A program made the translations under genes and the position numbers. Shown one piece after another: positions 15,627 through 23,799 of a DNA stretch of 64,000 nt. Location: assembly GCF_001486505.1 (NCBI RefSeq), contig NZ_LN909064.1, positions 477,811 to 541,810 on the forward strand. Direction: 5' to 3'. This stretch comes from Paenibacillus rubinfantis (GTDB lineage Bacteria; Bacillota; Bacilli; Paenibacillales; Paenibacillaceae). The first letter of the stretch is position 1; every line of letters begins with the position of its first letter. The notes below the pieces were generated by a model. It made no database searches. It saw only the letters and a list, made by a program, of their open reading frames with translations, and was not told the DNA's origin.

Positions 15627-16487
15627 ATGGCCGGTTCTGTGCCATTAGCTGCGAATAAGCCGACTGCCCCGCGCAGGCAAACGGGGAAGGGGTCCGGTGC
15701 CGTCAAGTGGGTGTTGATTACGGCAGCCGTACTGGTCCTGCTGTGGTTGATCGTCCTGCCGCTTGCCGTCGTCCTGACGGAGGCGCTCAAGAAAGGCTGG
15801 GACGTCTACGTGGCCGCGATCCGCGATCCGGATGCGTTGTCCGCGTTGCGGCTGACGCTGCTCGTTGCTTTAATTACTGTACCGCTGAATACGATCTTTG
15901 GGGTGGCCGCCGCCTGGGCCGTCACCAAATTCAAATTTCGCGGCAAGCAGGTGCTGGTCACGTTGATCGACCTGCCCTTTGCCGTATCACCAGTCATCGG
16001 CGGCTTAATCTACGTGCTTGTCTACGGCTCGCACGGTTGGTTTGGTCCGTGGCTGGATGAGCATAACCTCTCGATTATCTTTGCTTTGCCAGGGATCATT
16101 CTGGCAACGTTGTTCGTGACCTTCCCGTTTGTTGCCCGCGAGCTCATCCCGTTGATGGAGGATCAGGGGCAGCAAGAGGAGGAGGCCGCGGTCACATTGG
16201 GAGCCCGGGGCTTCCGGATCTTCTGGAAGGTGACGCTCCCGAACATCAAATGGGGTCTATTGTACGGAATCGTGCTTTGCAATGCGCGAGCGATGGGGGA
16301 ATTCGGTGCCGTCTCCGTCGTCTCGGGCCACATCCGGGGAGAAACAAACACTTTGCCGCTGCACGTGGAGATCTTGTATAACGAATACCAATTTTCCGCG
16401 TCGTTTGCAGTCGCGTCCCTCTTGCTGCTGCTGGCGCTGGTGACCCTGCTGCTCAAGGGCTGGTTTACGCGAAAAAGTAGGCATTAG
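15627..16487 (+). CDS. cysW: Sulfate ABC transporter permease CysW
   Basis: A 286-residue permease with an extended polar N-terminus. The EAA loop reads EEEAAVTLGARGFRIFWKVTLPNI, and the CysW strings TLIDLPFAVSPVIGGLIYVL and ARAMGEFGAVSVVSGHIRGETNTLPLHVEILYNEY are split across its second half. It is the last gene of the sulfate operon. The usual next gene, the ATPase cysA, is missing: 1.3 kb of repeats follows instead. The importer must borrow an ATPase encoded elsewhere. Confidence 0.92.
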   Translation: MAGSVPLAANKPTAPRRQTGKGSGAVKWVLITAAVLVLLWLIVLPLAVVLTEALKKGWDVYVAAIRDPDALSALRLTLLVALITVPLNTIFGVAAAWAVTKFKFRGKQVLVTLIDLPFAVSPVIGGLIYVLVYGSHGWFGPWLDEHNLSIIFALPGIILATLFVTFPFVARELIPLMEDQGQQEEEAAVTLGARGFRIFWKVTLPNIKWGLLYGIVLCNARAMGEFGAVSVVSGHIRGETNTLPLHVEILYNEYQFSASFAVASLLLLLALVTLLLKGWFTRKSRH

Positions 16488-16548
16488 GGGGCGAACGACC
16501 TCTGCCGTTCGGTCTTCTGCCGTTCCGGACCTCTACCGTTCCGGACCT

Positions 16549-16733
16549 CTAACGGACCGTAGAGCCCTTATTCATTGATTTCCCGGCTATTTCCCGCTGT
16601 AACGGACCTCAGAGGTCTTATTTGGCGGAAATGGCGGAGAAATAGCTCCTTTTGCCCGAAATAAGGTCACCTGGGTCCGTTAGAAACTAAGTCCTTCGCC
16701 AGGTTGCCCAATAGCGTCTCTCAGGTCCGTTAG
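16549..16733 (+). repeat. 185-bp intergenic repeat, copy 1
   Basis: Starts CTAACGGAC and ends GTCCGTTAG, so its ends are inverted repeats. It contains an inner TAACGGACC and a TTATTTGGCGGAAATGGCGG block. Copies 2 and 3 downstream are nearly identical and the same length. Confidence 0.9.
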
Positions 16734-16903
16734 CGGGGCGAAAGTTGGTTGAGGTGCGAGGGCGGCATAGTTACAGAGGTTGTTGGAGTTGGTGGAGTTA
16801 GTGGTGTTACTGACTTGCTGAGTTACTGGGTTGCTGGAGTCGCTGGAGACGCTGGAGTTACTGGTGTTGCTGGTGTTGCTGGAGTCGCTGGAGTTACTGG
16901 AGT

Positions 16904-17088
16904 CTAACGGACCGTAGAGCCCTTATTTGCTAATTTCCCGGTCATTTCCCGCTGTAACGGACCTCAGCGACCTTATTTGGCGGAAATGGCGGAGAAGTAG
17001 CTCCTTTTGCCCGAAATAAGGTCACCTGGGTCCGTTAGAAACTAAGTCCTTCGCCAGGCTGCAAAATAGCGTCTCTCAGGTCCGTTAG
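16904..17088 (+). repeat. 185-bp intergenic repeat, copy 2
   Basis: Same length and ends as copy 1, 355 bases downstream of it. It differs at scattered positions (for example GCTAATTTCCC for CATTGATTTCCC). Confidence 0.9.
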
Positions 17089-17223
17089 CGGGGCGAAAGT
17101 TAGTTGAGGTGCGAGGGCGGCGTAGTTGCTGAGGTTGTAGGAGTTAGTGGAGTTACTGGGTTACTGGGTTACTGGAGTTACTGGAGTTACTGGAGTTGCT
17201 GGAGTCGCTGGAGTTACTGGAGT

Positions 17224-17408
17224 CTAACGGACCGTAGAGCCCTTATTTGCTAATTTCCCGGCTATTTCCCGCTGTAACGGACCTCAGCGACCTTATTTGG
17301 CGGAAATGGCGGAGAAGTAGCTCCTTTTGCCCGAAATAAGGTCACCTGGGTCCGTTAGAAACTAAGTCCTTCGCAAGGCTGCAAAATAACGTCTCTCAGG
17401 TCCGTTAG
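17224..17408 (+). repeat. 185-bp intergenic repeat, copy 3
   Basis: Nearly identical to copy 2 and 320 bases downstream. The repeat plus minisatellite forms a compound tandem unit. Copies 2 and 3 are the most alike, suggesting recent duplication. Confidence 0.9.
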
Positions 17409-17800
17409 CGGGGCGAAAGTTAGTTGAGGTGCGAGGGCGGCGTAGTTGCAGAGGTTGTTGGAGTTAGTGGAGTTAGTGGAGTTAGTGGAGTTAGTGGAGA
17501 TACTGGGGTTACAGGAGCTACAGGAGCTACAGGAGTTACTGGTATTGCTGGATTTACTGGAGTCTCTCTAGTTACTGGAGTTTCTGGAGTTAACGGTGTT
17601 ACTTGTAATTACTGGAGTTGCAAAAGTTACCGAAGCGGTAGATTTGTAGCAGGTTGAGCTAGAGTTAGGGAACTGGAATCTACAGGAGTGGGCAGAAGGG
17701 TCGGCTGAATGCAAGATTCGATGTCGTCTAAGCTACTAAGGAAAACTACGTGATCCAGAGATTACTTTTGATTTACCTATACATGGGGAGGGGTAGGGTG

Positions 17801-18025
17801 ATGGCGAAACCATTGAAAGTCGACGACATTTGGCTGGAACGGATCGCGGAACTGCTGGGCGGCATGGAGTTTGGTTCGCTGAACATCGTCGTCCATGAAG
17901 GCCAAATCGTGCAGATGGAACGCACGGAACGCAAGCGTTACGAGTTGAATCCGGGCAGCGCCTCCAGGGCTTCCGGGGCTTCCCGCCATACAGCCAAACC
18001 TTTACGTGAATCCGGACAGCGGTAA
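17801..18025 (+). CDS. YezD-family small protein (DUF2292)
   Basis: A 74-residue protein with the DUF2292 pattern IAELLGGMEFGSLNIVVHEGQIVQMERTERKR, the whole of a YezD-like domain, followed by a Ser/Ala-rich tail. In Bacillus and relatives, yezD is found with sulfate assimilation genes, which fits its position downstream of the sulfate importer, though 1.3 kb of repeats lies between. The start at 17801 is preceded by GGGGAGGGGTAGGG. Function is unknown. Confidence 0.75.
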   Translation: MAKPLKVDDIWLERIAELLGGMEFGSLNIVVHEGQIVQMERTERKRYELNPGSASRASGASRHTAKPLRESGQR

Positions 18026-18056
18026 ACCGCTTAGCTATCGGATTCCATCGTAATCA

Positions 18057-18122
18057 AACACCCCCGGTTCCGGGCGTTCAGGCAATCATTGCCTAGCCGC
18101 CTTCGTGGAACCGGGGGTGTTT
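18057..18122. terminator. Large bidirectional terminator
   Basis: AAACACCCCCGGTTCC pairs with GGAACCGGGGGTGTTT around a loop with its own small hairpin (GGCAATCATTGCC). A/T ends on both sides let it serve both convergent genes. Confidence 0.8.
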
Positions 18123-18126
18123 GCGT

Positions 18127-19083
18127 TTATTGCGGCGTTTCGCCTTCACTTGGTCGGCCGGGCGCGTGTGCGGCAAGAGGGGCGGCGGCATCTCCTGGAC
18201 CCGCCCCCGCCTCCACCGGCGGCAGCGGGTCATGCCCAACGTACGGACGCGCCTTCCGCGGCTTGCGGCGGTTCAGGCGAAAACCGCCGAGAAACAGAAG
18301 CAGCTGCGCGCCCAAAACATAAGGGGCCAACTCGCTACCCGCTAAATGGCCGGCGGCTAATACGGCGATCAGAGCGGCCAGTAGCCGGGCGGGAATTGCG
18401 TTGACATGGCGATTCCGTCCGCCCATCACCGCGAGGTAAAGCAGCAGCAAAGCAAACCAGCACGAGGCCAGCTGCATCCACTCGGCCGCTAGCTCCCATC
18501 CCGACGGCTCAACCCCGTCGTAGAGACTTGCCCCCAGTAAACGCCACAACTTTAGCAGCGTAAGGAAAAAGGCAGCCGCGAACAACGCGGGCAAAATGGG
18601 CCGAAAAATGCGCCATAGCCAGCTTCCCCAGCCGGGCCGTTCCATCTGGCGAAGCAGCTTGTCCCGCTCGGCGATCAGGGACTCGCTTTCCCGCTCGAGG
18701 GTCCTAAGCAACAGAGGCAAGCGGGAGACATCGCCATCCTCGGCGAAGGCGGTGATTTGCGTCAGCAGATTTTCGCTGCTGTAAGGGGCGGCTCGGCAAG
18801 CCAGAAGCTTGTCCCGCAGAACGCTTCGGGCGCCTTGTTCCAAAGCGGACTGTGGCGGCAGTTCCAGGGCGGACATCAACGATCCGGCAGCCGCGGCGTA
18901 ACGTTCCAAGGTAGAGTTGACGTATTTCAGCCGGCTTTGTTCCTCCCGGATCAGCTTGCGCCGCGTCGCGCCGTAAAGCGCGAGGAACGCAGACAAGGCC
19001 AGGAAGGCGGCTAACGCGGAAGGTTCAGGCAACTGCAGCCAGGCAATCCATTCCGACAGTGACACGGCGATCACCCTTTCCAT
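18127..19083 (-). CDS. Multipass membrane protein of unknown function
   Basis: A 318-residue protein I do not recognise. One hydrophobic helix (about 20-40) is followed by a cytoplasmic helical region (about 45-155) rich in Leu/Arg/Glu, and then four to five hydrophobic segments (about 165-280). The C-terminus is a Pro/Gly/Ala/Arg-rich tail. The start at 19083 is preceded by AAAGGAGG. It converges on yezD, sharing the terminator, and diverges from the GNAT gene. The helical N-terminal half between membrane parts could be a dimerisation module. Confidence 0.7.
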   Translation of the reverse strand: MERVIAVSLSEWIAWLQLPEPSALAAFLALSAFLALYGATRRKLIREEQSRLKYVNSTLERYAAAAGSLMSALELPPQSALEQGARSVLRDKLLACRAAPYSSENLLTQITAFAEDGDVSRLPLLLRTLERESESLIAERDKLLRQMERPGWGSWLWRIFRPILPALFAAAFFLTLLKLWRLLGASLYDGVEPSGWELAAEWMQLASCWFALLLLYLAVMGGRNRHVNAIPARLLAALIAVLAAGHLAGSELAPYVLGAQLLLFLGGFRLNRRKPRKARPYVGHDPLPPVEAGAGPGDAAAPLAAHAPGRPSEGETPQ

Positions 19084-19207
19084 ATTCCTCCTTTCACTAT
19101 TGCACACGTGCCGTTGGGATTCAAGCTTGGTTCATGAGTTTAGGAAATATGATATACTTGAAAATTGGTGAAATGCTACAGAAAAATCGGCGATCGGAGG
19201 GATCGGC

Positions 19208-19636
19208 GTGAATGAACAACATTCAGGTGCAGAGGTTAGAATTTTGTACGAGGCACCTAAGGTTAAAGAGTATCTAAAGCTCCGCGAGCAAGCCGGAATG
19301 AGTCCGCGCAGTCAGGAAGGGGCGGCGAAGGGGCTGGTCAACTCCCTGTTTGCTGTCTCGTTGTACGATGAAGCGGGATTGGCGGGAATGGGAAGGGTTG
19401 TTGGCGATGGCGGCTGCTTTATGCAGGTGGTCGACATCGCCGTACGTCCAGATCTCCAAGGGAAAGGTCTTGGCAAAACGATCATGGGTGAAATCATGGG
19501 GTTTCTGGAAGAACACGCGCCGCCGCTAACCTACGTGAGTCTCATCGCCGATGTACCGGCGGACAAGCTGTACCGGCGCTTCGGCTTCGAGTATACCGCG
19601 CCCGCCAGCCTGGGGATGTTTTGGAGAAAAGCGTGA
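19208..19636 (+). CDS. GNAT-family N-acetyltransferase
   Basis: A 142-residue single GNAT domain. The acetyl-CoA pyrophosphate loop is RPDLQGKGLGKTIM (about 79-92), preceded by the beta-strand VVDIAVRP, and the C-terminus holds KLYRRFGFEYTAP, typical of the family. It transfers an acetyl group from acetyl-CoA to an amine; the acceptor is unknown. The start is GTG at 19208 with GGAGGG eight bases upstream. It is followed closely by the TSUP transporter gene. Confidence 0.88.
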   Translation: MNEQHSGAEVRILYEAPKVKEYLKLREQAGMSPRSQEGAAKGLVNSLFAVSLYDEAGLAGMGRVVGDGGCFMQVVDIAVRPDLQGKGLGKTIMGEIMGFLEEHAPPLTYVSLIADVPADKLYRRFGFEYTAPASLGMFWRKA

Positions 19637-19672
19637 CAAAGACATGGGGGCGTCCGAAGCAGGGCCGTCCTC

Positions 19673-20539
19673 ATGCAAGTAAAGGGCAAAGGGGATGCCA
19701 TTGGATTGACTTCCACAGTAATTGAAATTTTTATGATCGCCATTCTGGCGGGGATCGTTGGCTCGGTTCTCGGATTGGGTGGAGGAATCATCGTTACGCC
19801 GGCGTTGACGCTGCTGTTTGGTGTGGACATCAACCATGCCATCGGGGCGAGTATCATCTCCGTCATCGCCACCTCAAGCGGTTCGGCGGTGGCGTACATT
19901 CGCGACCGGATCACCAATTTGCGCGTCGGCATGTTCCTGGAGATCGCTACGACCGTCGGGGCGATAACGGGCGCTTTTATCGGGGCTTTGATCGCCCCGC
20001 GGATTTTGTATATCATTTTTGCGATACTGTTGCTGTACTCCGCATACGCCATGATCAAGAAAGGCAAGCAGGAAGTGCCCGAGAACGTTCCGCTGCATCC
20101 GGTAGCCGAAAAGCTCAGACTGCAGGGGGAGTATTATGACAAAGCGCTGGGCAAAACCGTCGCTTATAACGTGGACCGCGTTTATGAGGGGTTCGGGGTG
20201 ATGTACGGTGCAGGCGTTATCTCCGGACTGCTGGGTATCGGCAGCGGCAGCTTTAAGGTCATGGCGATGGATGTGTTCATGAAAATGCCGCTGAAAGTGT
20301 CGAGCGCTACCAGTAATTTTATGATGGGCGTGACGGCGGCGGCTAGTGCAGGCATTTATTTACTCCGCGGCGACATTATTCCGATCATCTCGGCGCCGGT
20401 GGCCTTGGGCGTCCTGATCGGGGCAACCGTAGGGGCGCGCCTCATGCAGCGGATGAAGAGCAAAACGATCCGCAAGCTTTTTATCCCGGTCATGGTGTAC
20501 GTGGCGTTTCAGATGATCTACCAAGGATGGAGGGGCTGA
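19673..20539 (+). CDS. TSUP-family (TauE/SafE) anion exporter
   Basis: A 288-residue membrane protein with about eight helices. The duplicated glycine-rich signatures of the TauE/SafE family are visible: GSVLGLGGGIIVTPALTLLFG near residue 30 and GVISGLLGIGSGSFKVMAMD near 185. Members export sulfite, sulfonates or other organic anions. No strong ribosome-binding site precedes the ATG at 19673, so a slightly later start is possible. Its stop is one base from the ATG of the DUF1634 gene, a pairing often seen for this subgroup. Confidence 0.88.
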   Translation: MQVKGKGDAIGLTSTVIEIFMIAILAGIVGSVLGLGGGIIVTPALTLLFGVDINHAIGASIISVIATSSGSAVAYIRDRITNLRVGMFLEIATTVGAITGAFIGALIAPRILYIIFAILLLYSAYAMIKKGKQEVPENVPLHPVAEKLRLQGEYYDKALGKTVAYNVDRVYEGFGVMYGAGVISGLLGIGSGSFKVMAMDVFMKMPLKVSSATSNFMMGVTAAASAGIYLLRGDIIPIISAPVALGVLIGATVGARLMQRMKSKTIRKLFIPVMVYVAFQMIYQGWRG

Positions 20540-20540
20540 T

Positions 20541-20924
20541 ATGGGCGGTAAAAACGAGGCAGGGAACTCACAAAACCGCACCTTCGAGGTGGAGATGGCC
20601 ATCAGCAAAATGCTGCGGATCGGCGTCATTCTCGCCGCGATCGTCATCATCACGGGACTGGTGCTGTTTCTAGCGACCGGTGACAGCGGATATCCCGGGG
20701 ATACGTACCCAACCAGCTTTGGCACCATCCTGTCCGGGTTGCTGGCTTTCAAGGCGGCTGCGGTCATCCAGACCGGCCTGTTGCTGCTGATTCTGACGCC
20801 GGTACTTCGGGTGTTCGTCTCGCTGTTCCTATTTTGGGCGGAACGGGACTATCGATATGTCATAATCACCGCGATCGTGTTTGTGATCTTGGTCCTGAGC
20901 TTCGTGCTGGGGAAAGCGGGGTAA
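20541..20924 (+). CDS. DUF1634 membrane protein, partner of the TSUP exporter
   Basis: A 127-residue protein with three membrane helices and the DUF1634 pattern MAISKMLRIGVILAAIVI, LLAFKAAAVIQTGLLLLILTPVLRV and ERDYRYVIITAIVF. It is translated immediately after the TSUP gene, so the two probably act together in the membrane. Function is not established. Confidence 0.8.
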   Translation: MGGKNEAGNSQNRTFEVEMAISKMLRIGVILAAIVIITGLVLFLATGDSGYPGDTYPTSFGTILSGLLAFKAAAVIQTGLLLLILTPVLRVFVSLFLFWAERDYRYVIITAIVFVILVLSFVLGKAG

Positions 20925-20940
20925 GCGGTAGGGAGCGGTC

Positions 20941-21106
20941 AAATGTTGCAAAACCTACAACATAATTAAGCTCGCCAGGCCAATGTTGATGAAAATGCTG
21001 TATAAAGTGCAACATTTTCGTGCGTTTTCGCCCACGATGACCTGAAATGTTGCAACTAATACAACAAAACAAATCCCCCTAGCCGGAAACGGGCTCAAAT
21101 GTTGCA
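20941..21106. repeat. Cluster of ATGTTGCA half-sites
   Basis: The gap 20925-21269 holds no gene but repeats AAATGTTGCA at 20941, 21045 and 21097, with the inverted TGCAACATTTT at 21008. Three of the four are paired with a nearby ACAACA or GCAAC in opposite orientation, giving weak hairpins. The remainder (21107-21269) shows no clear feature. Confidence 0.65.
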
Positions 21107-21269
21107 CAAACTGCAACTATCGGTCCCCGGCAAAGGAACTTGGGGCTTCTCCAGCTGCGCGGCGGCGGGGAGGCCCTGTTTCATTTGGACTTGCTGCAGC
21201 AGGATGATTATAATGAGAACAGCAAACTTGGGAATACCATCCAACTGCGAAGAAAGGGAGAACCGATAG

Positions 21270-21938
21270 ATGAATATCGTATTGTTTGGCGCGACGGGCT
21301 TAATTGGAAAAAGAATTGCGGCGGAAGCACTGCAACGCGGACATGAAGTGACGGCCGTGGTGAGAGATCGGGTGCGAGCTGACGAGATCGGGCTAATGCG
21401 TCTCGTCCCGACAGATTCCAAAAAGGCCGGCCACCTGACCTTGGTTGAAGGGGACATTTTGGTCCCCGATGCGATTGCCCGGCTGGTCCAAGGAAAGGAC
21501 CTCGTCATTAGCGCCTACGGGCCGCGTTTTGGGGAAGAAGACGAGCTGCAAGAAGCGACGCGTTCGCTGATCGAAGGCGTCAAACGCGGCGGCGTCCGGC
21601 GGCTGATCGCCGTAGGCGGAGCCGGCGGCCTGGAGGTCGCGCCGAGCGTGCGGCTGATGGACACGCCGGAGTTCCCGGAGGAGGTGCGGCCGCTGGCCCG
21701 GGCGCATGAAGAGGCGCTAAACCTGTACCGAGCGTCGGACCTGGAATGGACGGTGCTGAGCCCGCCGGCACTGATTGAGCCAGGCAAGCGTACGGGCATG
21801 TTCCGGCTGGGGCTGGATCGTCTAGTCGTCGATGAGCGGGAGAACAGCCGGATCACGGCGGAGGATTACGCGGCAGCCCTGCTGGACGAGGCGGAAGATC
21901 CGTATTATATCGGTGCCCGATTTACGGTGGGGTACTAA
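21270..21938 (+). CDS. NAD(P)-binding SDR-like protein (YwnB/NmrA type)
   Basis: A 222-residue atypical short-chain dehydrogenase. The Rossmann motif is NIVLFGATGLIGKRIA at the N-terminus and the middle carries the conserved RLIAVGGAGGLEV strand. The C-terminal EWTVLSPPALIEPGKRTG segment and RITAEDYAAALLDEAED are typical of the YwnB/NmrA-like group. Substrate unknown. An AAAGGGAGAACC site precedes the ATG. It is followed 28 bases later by nnrE. Confidence 0.85.
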   Translation: MNIVLFGATGLIGKRIAAEALQRGHEVTAVVRDRVRADEIGLMRLVPTDSKKAGHLTLVEGDILVPDAIARLVQGKDLVISAYGPRFGEEDELQEATRSLIEGVKRGGVRRLIAVGGAGGLEVAPSVRLMDTPEFPEEVRPLARAHEEALNLYRASDLEWTVLSPPALIEPGKRTGMFRLGLDRLVVDERENSRITAEDYAAALLDEAEDPYYIGARFTVGY

Positions 21939-21966
21939 GCAGGAACACGAGCGGGGAGGGGAGCTT

Positions 21967-22944
21967 ATGAAATTTGTGACGTCGGAGCAAATGCGCGCCG
22001 TGGACCGCTACGCCATCGAGCGGATCGGGATCCCGGCGGTGGCCTTGATGGAGAACGCCGGGAGAGCGATCGCCGAGGAGGTGTTGGTGTTTTGCCGGGG
22101 GCGGCGGGATGGTCGGCTGCCGGAGCGCCCGGCGGAGACGATCCGGGAGCGTCCAGCCGGAGCAAACGAAGGGGACCGGAAGCAGGGCGAATCCGATTCA
22201 TCCTATGACAGCGGAGCGGGGGCTTGCAGGCCGCTCCAAGAGAGCGGCAGCCCGCCGCCTGTGCCGGCGGAGCATTGGCTGATCCTCGTCGGCAAGGGGA
22301 ACAATGGCGGCGACGGTTTGGTGTGCGCCCGCCATCTGGCGGATGCGGGCGTCCAGGTGAGCCTGCTGTACGCCGAGGAGCCGGAGCGACTCGGCGGCGA
22401 AGCGGCGCTGCAGCAAACGATCGCTGCAGCGTTGGGGCTGCCGGGCGAGGTGTATGCGCCCGGCACGGTGGCGGCGGCCCGATCCCGCGGGGTAACGGGG
22501 ATCGTGGACGCCTTGCTGGGCACCGGGGCGAAAGGAGCGCCCCGGGGGGCCTACGCCTCCCTCATTCGGGAGGCGAATGAGACGCGGCTGCCGATCGTCG
22601 CAGCCGACATCCCCAGCGGGCTGGACGCCGATACCGGCGTGGTCCACGACCCGTGCATCCAGGCCCGGATCACCGTGTGCCTCGCCTTCTTGAAGGCGGG
22701 GCTGACGCAGTATCCGGGCGCGAAAGCCGCGGGGGACGTGGTCGCCCGCTATATCGGCATCCCCCGCGCACTTCCGCCGGAGATCCCGGCGGCGGAAGTG
22801 GGGGTGCTGCTCACCGACCGCTCGCTGCGCGGTGAGCTTGGGGTGGACGTCGGCCGGCGGCGCGAGGCCGGCCCGCATGGGCAACCCGGCGTCGCTGCTC
22901 GCCGGGGATATCATCGAGGCATTGTAATCGATCGAGCGGAGTGA
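21967..22944 (+). CDS. nnrE: NAD(P)H-hydrate epimerase, truncated bifunctional Nnr
   Basis: A 325-residue protein. It starts with the epimerase signature MKFVTSEQMRAVDRYAIE and has LIGKGNNGGDGLVCARHL-type loops (KGNNGGDGLV), DALLGTGAKG and ADIPSGLDADTG. It epimerises damaged NAD(P)H-hydrates. A disordered insert of about 55 residues (near 50-100) splits the first domain. A normal bifunctional Nnr continues with a 220-residue dehydratase domain. Here the frame reaches the expected linker (GELGVDVGRRREAGPH) and stops about 27 residues later in unrelated sequence. In the next frame the end reads ARMGNPASLLAGDIIEAL then a stop, resembling a dehydratase C-terminus. A large internal deletion with frameshift is the likely cause. 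Confidence 0.8.
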   Translation: MKFVTSEQMRAVDRYAIERIGIPAVALMENAGRAIAEEVLVFCRGRRDGRLPERPAETIRERPAGANEGDRKQGESDSSYDSGAGACRPLQESGSPPPVPAEHWLILVGKGNNGGDGLVCARHLADAGVQVSLLYAEEPERLGGEAALQQTIAAALGLPGEVYAPGTVAAARSRGVTGIVDALLGTGAKGAPRGAYASLIREANETRLPIVAADIPSGLDADTGVVHDPCIQARITVCLAFLKAGLTQYPGAKAAGDVVARYIGIPRALPPEIPAAEVGVLLTDRSLRGELGVDVGRRREAGPHGQPGVAARRGYHRGIVIDRAE

Positions 22945-23090
22945 GCCTCCTTCGCCCGAGCGGAGCATGGGATACCCCTGTCCGCATTGACTTTTCCAGC
23001 AAATCTTGATAGCATCGTTTTAAAATTTAGGGAAATGGCCGGGGTTCGCGAAAAGGGGAACCACCGGAACAGATAAGGGGAGAATCCGAT

Positions 23091-23630
23091 ATGAAAGTTA
23101 CAGTTATTAACGGCAGCCCAACGCCGGGATCCCGGCTGGGCGCGGTGATCGCGTTGACGGAGGAGCTGTTGCGCGGCGAAGGCTTCGAAGTCAGTCATTT
23201 GAACGTGGGGGAGCTGCCGCCGGAGGATTTGATCCATACCAAATTTGAAAGCGATGCGATCGTGAAAGCCAATGCGTTGGTTGCCGGAGCGGACGCGGTG
23301 ATTGTCGCCAGCCCGGTTTATCAAGCGTCGTATACGGGCGTGCTGAAGACTTTCCTGGATCTGGTGCCGCAAAAAGGCCTAGCCGGCAAAGTTGTGTTGC
23401 CGCTCTTTATCGGAGGCAGCCTTGCGCACCTGCTGACGATCGATTACGCGCTGAAGCCGGTCTTGTCCGTGCTGGGCGCACGTTATATTTTGGGCGGCGT
23501 CTATACCGTTGATGCCCAAGTGGCACGCACCGAAGCCGGCGGTTTCGAGATCGCCGAGGAGCTGCGCAGCCGACTTGAAGAGAATGTCAAGGAGCTCGTC
23601 CGGGAAACGCGACTGCGGCAACAGTCTTAA
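23091..23630 (+). CDS. NADPH-dependent FMN reductase (SsuE-like)
   Basis: A 179-residue flavodoxin-fold reductase. It has the phosphate loop INGSPTPGSRLGA, the middle strand ADAVIVASPVYQASYTGVLKTFLDLV and GSLAHLLTIDYALKPVL typical of SsuE/MsuE proteins. It supplies reduced FMN to partner monooxygenases, in SsuE's case for sulfonate desulfonation. No monooxygenase lies beside it. The ATG follows AAGGGGAG. A terminator follows. Confidence 0.85.
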   Translation: MKVTVINGSPTPGSRLGAVIALTEELLRGEGFEVSHLNVGELPPEDLIHTKFESDAIVKANALVAGADAVIVASPVYQASYTGVLKTFLDLVPQKGLAGKVVLPLFIGGSLAHLLTIDYALKPVLSVLGARYILGGVYTVDAQVARTEAGGFEIAEELRSRLEENVKELVRETRLRQQS

Positions 23631-23667
23631 GAATCGCGTAGCGGATCGTGGAGGAAGCGTTAGATCG

Positions 23668-23702
23668 CCGGCGCCGGGGATGTTCCCGGTGCCGGTTTTT
23701 TT
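23668..23702 (+). terminator. Terminator after the FMN reductase
   Basis: CCGGCGCCGGG pairs with CCCGGTGCCGG around a 6-base loop and is followed by T7. Confidence 0.92.
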
Positions 23703-23799
23703 GCGGCTTGGCGTCAACCGCGCAAACGGCCAAAAAAATGGTACAATAGGACAAAATACATAACTGCTCGCAATTACCGAAGGAGGATACTTTGACATC

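Larger units (their letters stand above)
16781..17640 (+). repeat. Collagen-like minisatellite tracts between the 185-bp repeats
   Basis: Three tracts (about 16781-16903, 17135-17223, 17450-17640) made of 9-base units near GGAGTTACT or GGAGTTGCT. Read in one frame they give Gly-Val-Thr, Gly-Val-Ser or Gly-Val-Ala triplets such as [10 protein letters not shown] and [10 protein letters not shown], as in bacterial collagen-like proteins. Each tract follows the same GGGGCGAAAGTTRGTTGAGG spacer. No convincing start site or intact gene is present, so this may be a decayed collagen-like gene or a DNA-level minisatellite. Confidence 0.75.

Noticed and set aside
16549..17408. Considered a CRISPR array because of three regular repeats.
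   Set aside because: Repeats are 185 bases, the spacers are themselves repetitive, and no cas genes are nearby. The 57-bp and 83-bp arrays also have no unique spacers.
17424..17657. A 77-codon frame with Gly-Val-Ser/Thr repeats, looking like a collagen-like protein.
   Set aside because: It starts at a TTG inside the repeat spacer with no ribosome-binding site; the related tracts at 16.8 and 17.1 kb are interrupted by stops. Kept as a minisatellite instead.
22198..22968. A 256-codon minus-strand frame antisense to nnrE.
   Set aside because: The plus-strand epimerase motifs are clear; the antisense frame is low-complexity Arg/Pro/Ala-rich.
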